From: Stutzerimonas stutzeri
GTDB lineage: Bacteria > Pseudomonadota > Gammaproteobacteria > Pseudomonadales > Pseudomonadaceae
DNA length: 64,000 nucleotides
Assembly: GCF_024448895.1 (NCBI RefSeq)
Contig: NZ_JAMOIC010000002.1
Span: 186,001-250,000, forward strand
Direction: 5' to 3'
Each line of letters opens with the position of its first letter. The first letter of the stretch is position 1. Shown in pieces: positions 63,908 through 64,000 of this stretch. The notes beneath the pieces were generated by a model. It saw nothing but the letters and a program-made list of their open reading frames with translations, did not search any database and was not told where the DNA came from. The position numbers and the translations under genes were made by a program.

Positions 63908-64000
63908 CTAAGGCTGCGTGCGCAGCCGACCCAAAAGTTCTTGCGTTGGGTGTCCGTCTGCGGGCCAGCCCAATTGCTGTTGGAAGCGACGGATAGCGCT
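63908..64000 (-). CDS. C-terminal end of a lytic murein transglycosylase with peptidoglycan-binding tail (partial)
   Basis: Only the last 30 codons are in the window, read right to left from the edge to a TAG. They translate as AIRRFQQQLGWPADG, then PTQELLGRL, which is the end of a PG_binding_1 repeat. In P. aeruginosa the transglycosylase SltB3 (PA3992), which ends in this domain, lies a few genes from lipA, so that identity is likely. The catalytic part is outside the window. Confidence 0.6.
   Translation of the reverse strand, partial: SAIRRFQQQLGWPADGHPTQELLGRLRTQP

Noticed and set aside
63825-63911. A 28-codon frame with an AGAGG site near the right edge
   Set aside because: No recognisable product, and it overlaps the end of the transglycosylase gene; too short to support.

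Overview
The window is chromosomal DNA from a high-GC gammaproteobacterium. Gene content and order match Pseudomonas sensu lato, most likely the Stutzerimonas (P. stutzeri) group. The basis is my memory of PAO1-type gene order: hldE/msbA, waaA, thiC, parE/parC, serB, fimX, psd/rhdA, motAB, rsgA, orn, and then phaJ4, lrgAB, proA, nadD, mrdA, rodA, rlpA, dacA, lipBA. No database search was possible. I see no rRNA, tRNA, CRISPR array, prophage or intact insertion sequence.

Layout. (a) 1-11057 is a cell-surface polysaccharide/LPS block. It holds three glycosyltransferases, a hexapeptide acyltransferase, a membrane O-acyltransferase, an O-antigen ligase fused to a kinase-like domain, the lipid A flippase MsbA, a scar where mig-14 and the front of dnpA have decayed and been joined, a PIG-L deacetylase and the heptose enzyme HldE. 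(b) 11111-17546 holds a conserved protein of unknown function, two oxidoreductases, an SMR pump, Kdo transferase WaaA and a TolC-type outer-membrane channel. (c) 17736-19820 is a TPP riboswitch controlling thiC. (d) 20019-30320 carries a DUF3298-type lipoprotein, NudF, a YqiB-like protein, the cAMP phosphodiesterase CpdA and a YqiA-like esterase. It also has the topoisomerase IV genes parE and parC, which enclose a phytase-like secreted protein and a retropepsin-like protein, and a PqiC lipoprotein. (e) 30483-46494 holds a YtjB/AhpA-type membrane protein with a cyclase-like tail divergent from serB, then FimX and its PilZ-like partner, psd/rhdA, an HDOD protein, motAB behind a recognisable FliA promoter, rsgA, a methyltransferase, orn and an NAD(P)-binding protein. 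(f) 46515-53465 holds a MORN-repeat/C13 peptidase lipoprotein, a PhaJ-type hydratase, LrgA/LrgB, a LON-domain protein, a DedA-PAP2 fusion and proA. (g) 53465-62315 is a tight run: nadD, rsfS, rlmH, then the elongasome and septal wall genes mrdA-rodA-mltB-rlpA-dacA, then ybeD and lipB. The convergent lipA follows, and the tail of a second lytic transglycosylase lies at the right edge.

Working together. Blocks (a) and (b) build, flip and finish LPS. Block (g) makes lateral-wall peptidoglycan (PBP2-RodA), remodels it (MltB, RlpA, DacA) and makes lipoyl cofactors (LipB, LipA). FimX, the PilZ-like protein, the HDOD protein and MotAB are a motility and second-messenger neighbourhood. Most of the window is conserved core genome. 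The unusual parts are the O-antigen ligase/pseudokinase fusion, the mig-14/dnpA deletion scar, the MORN-C13 lipoprotein protease, the YtjB protein with a degenerate cyclase-like domain, and a pair of REP-like repeats, one overlapping the waaA stop codon. I found no convincing new multi-gene system.
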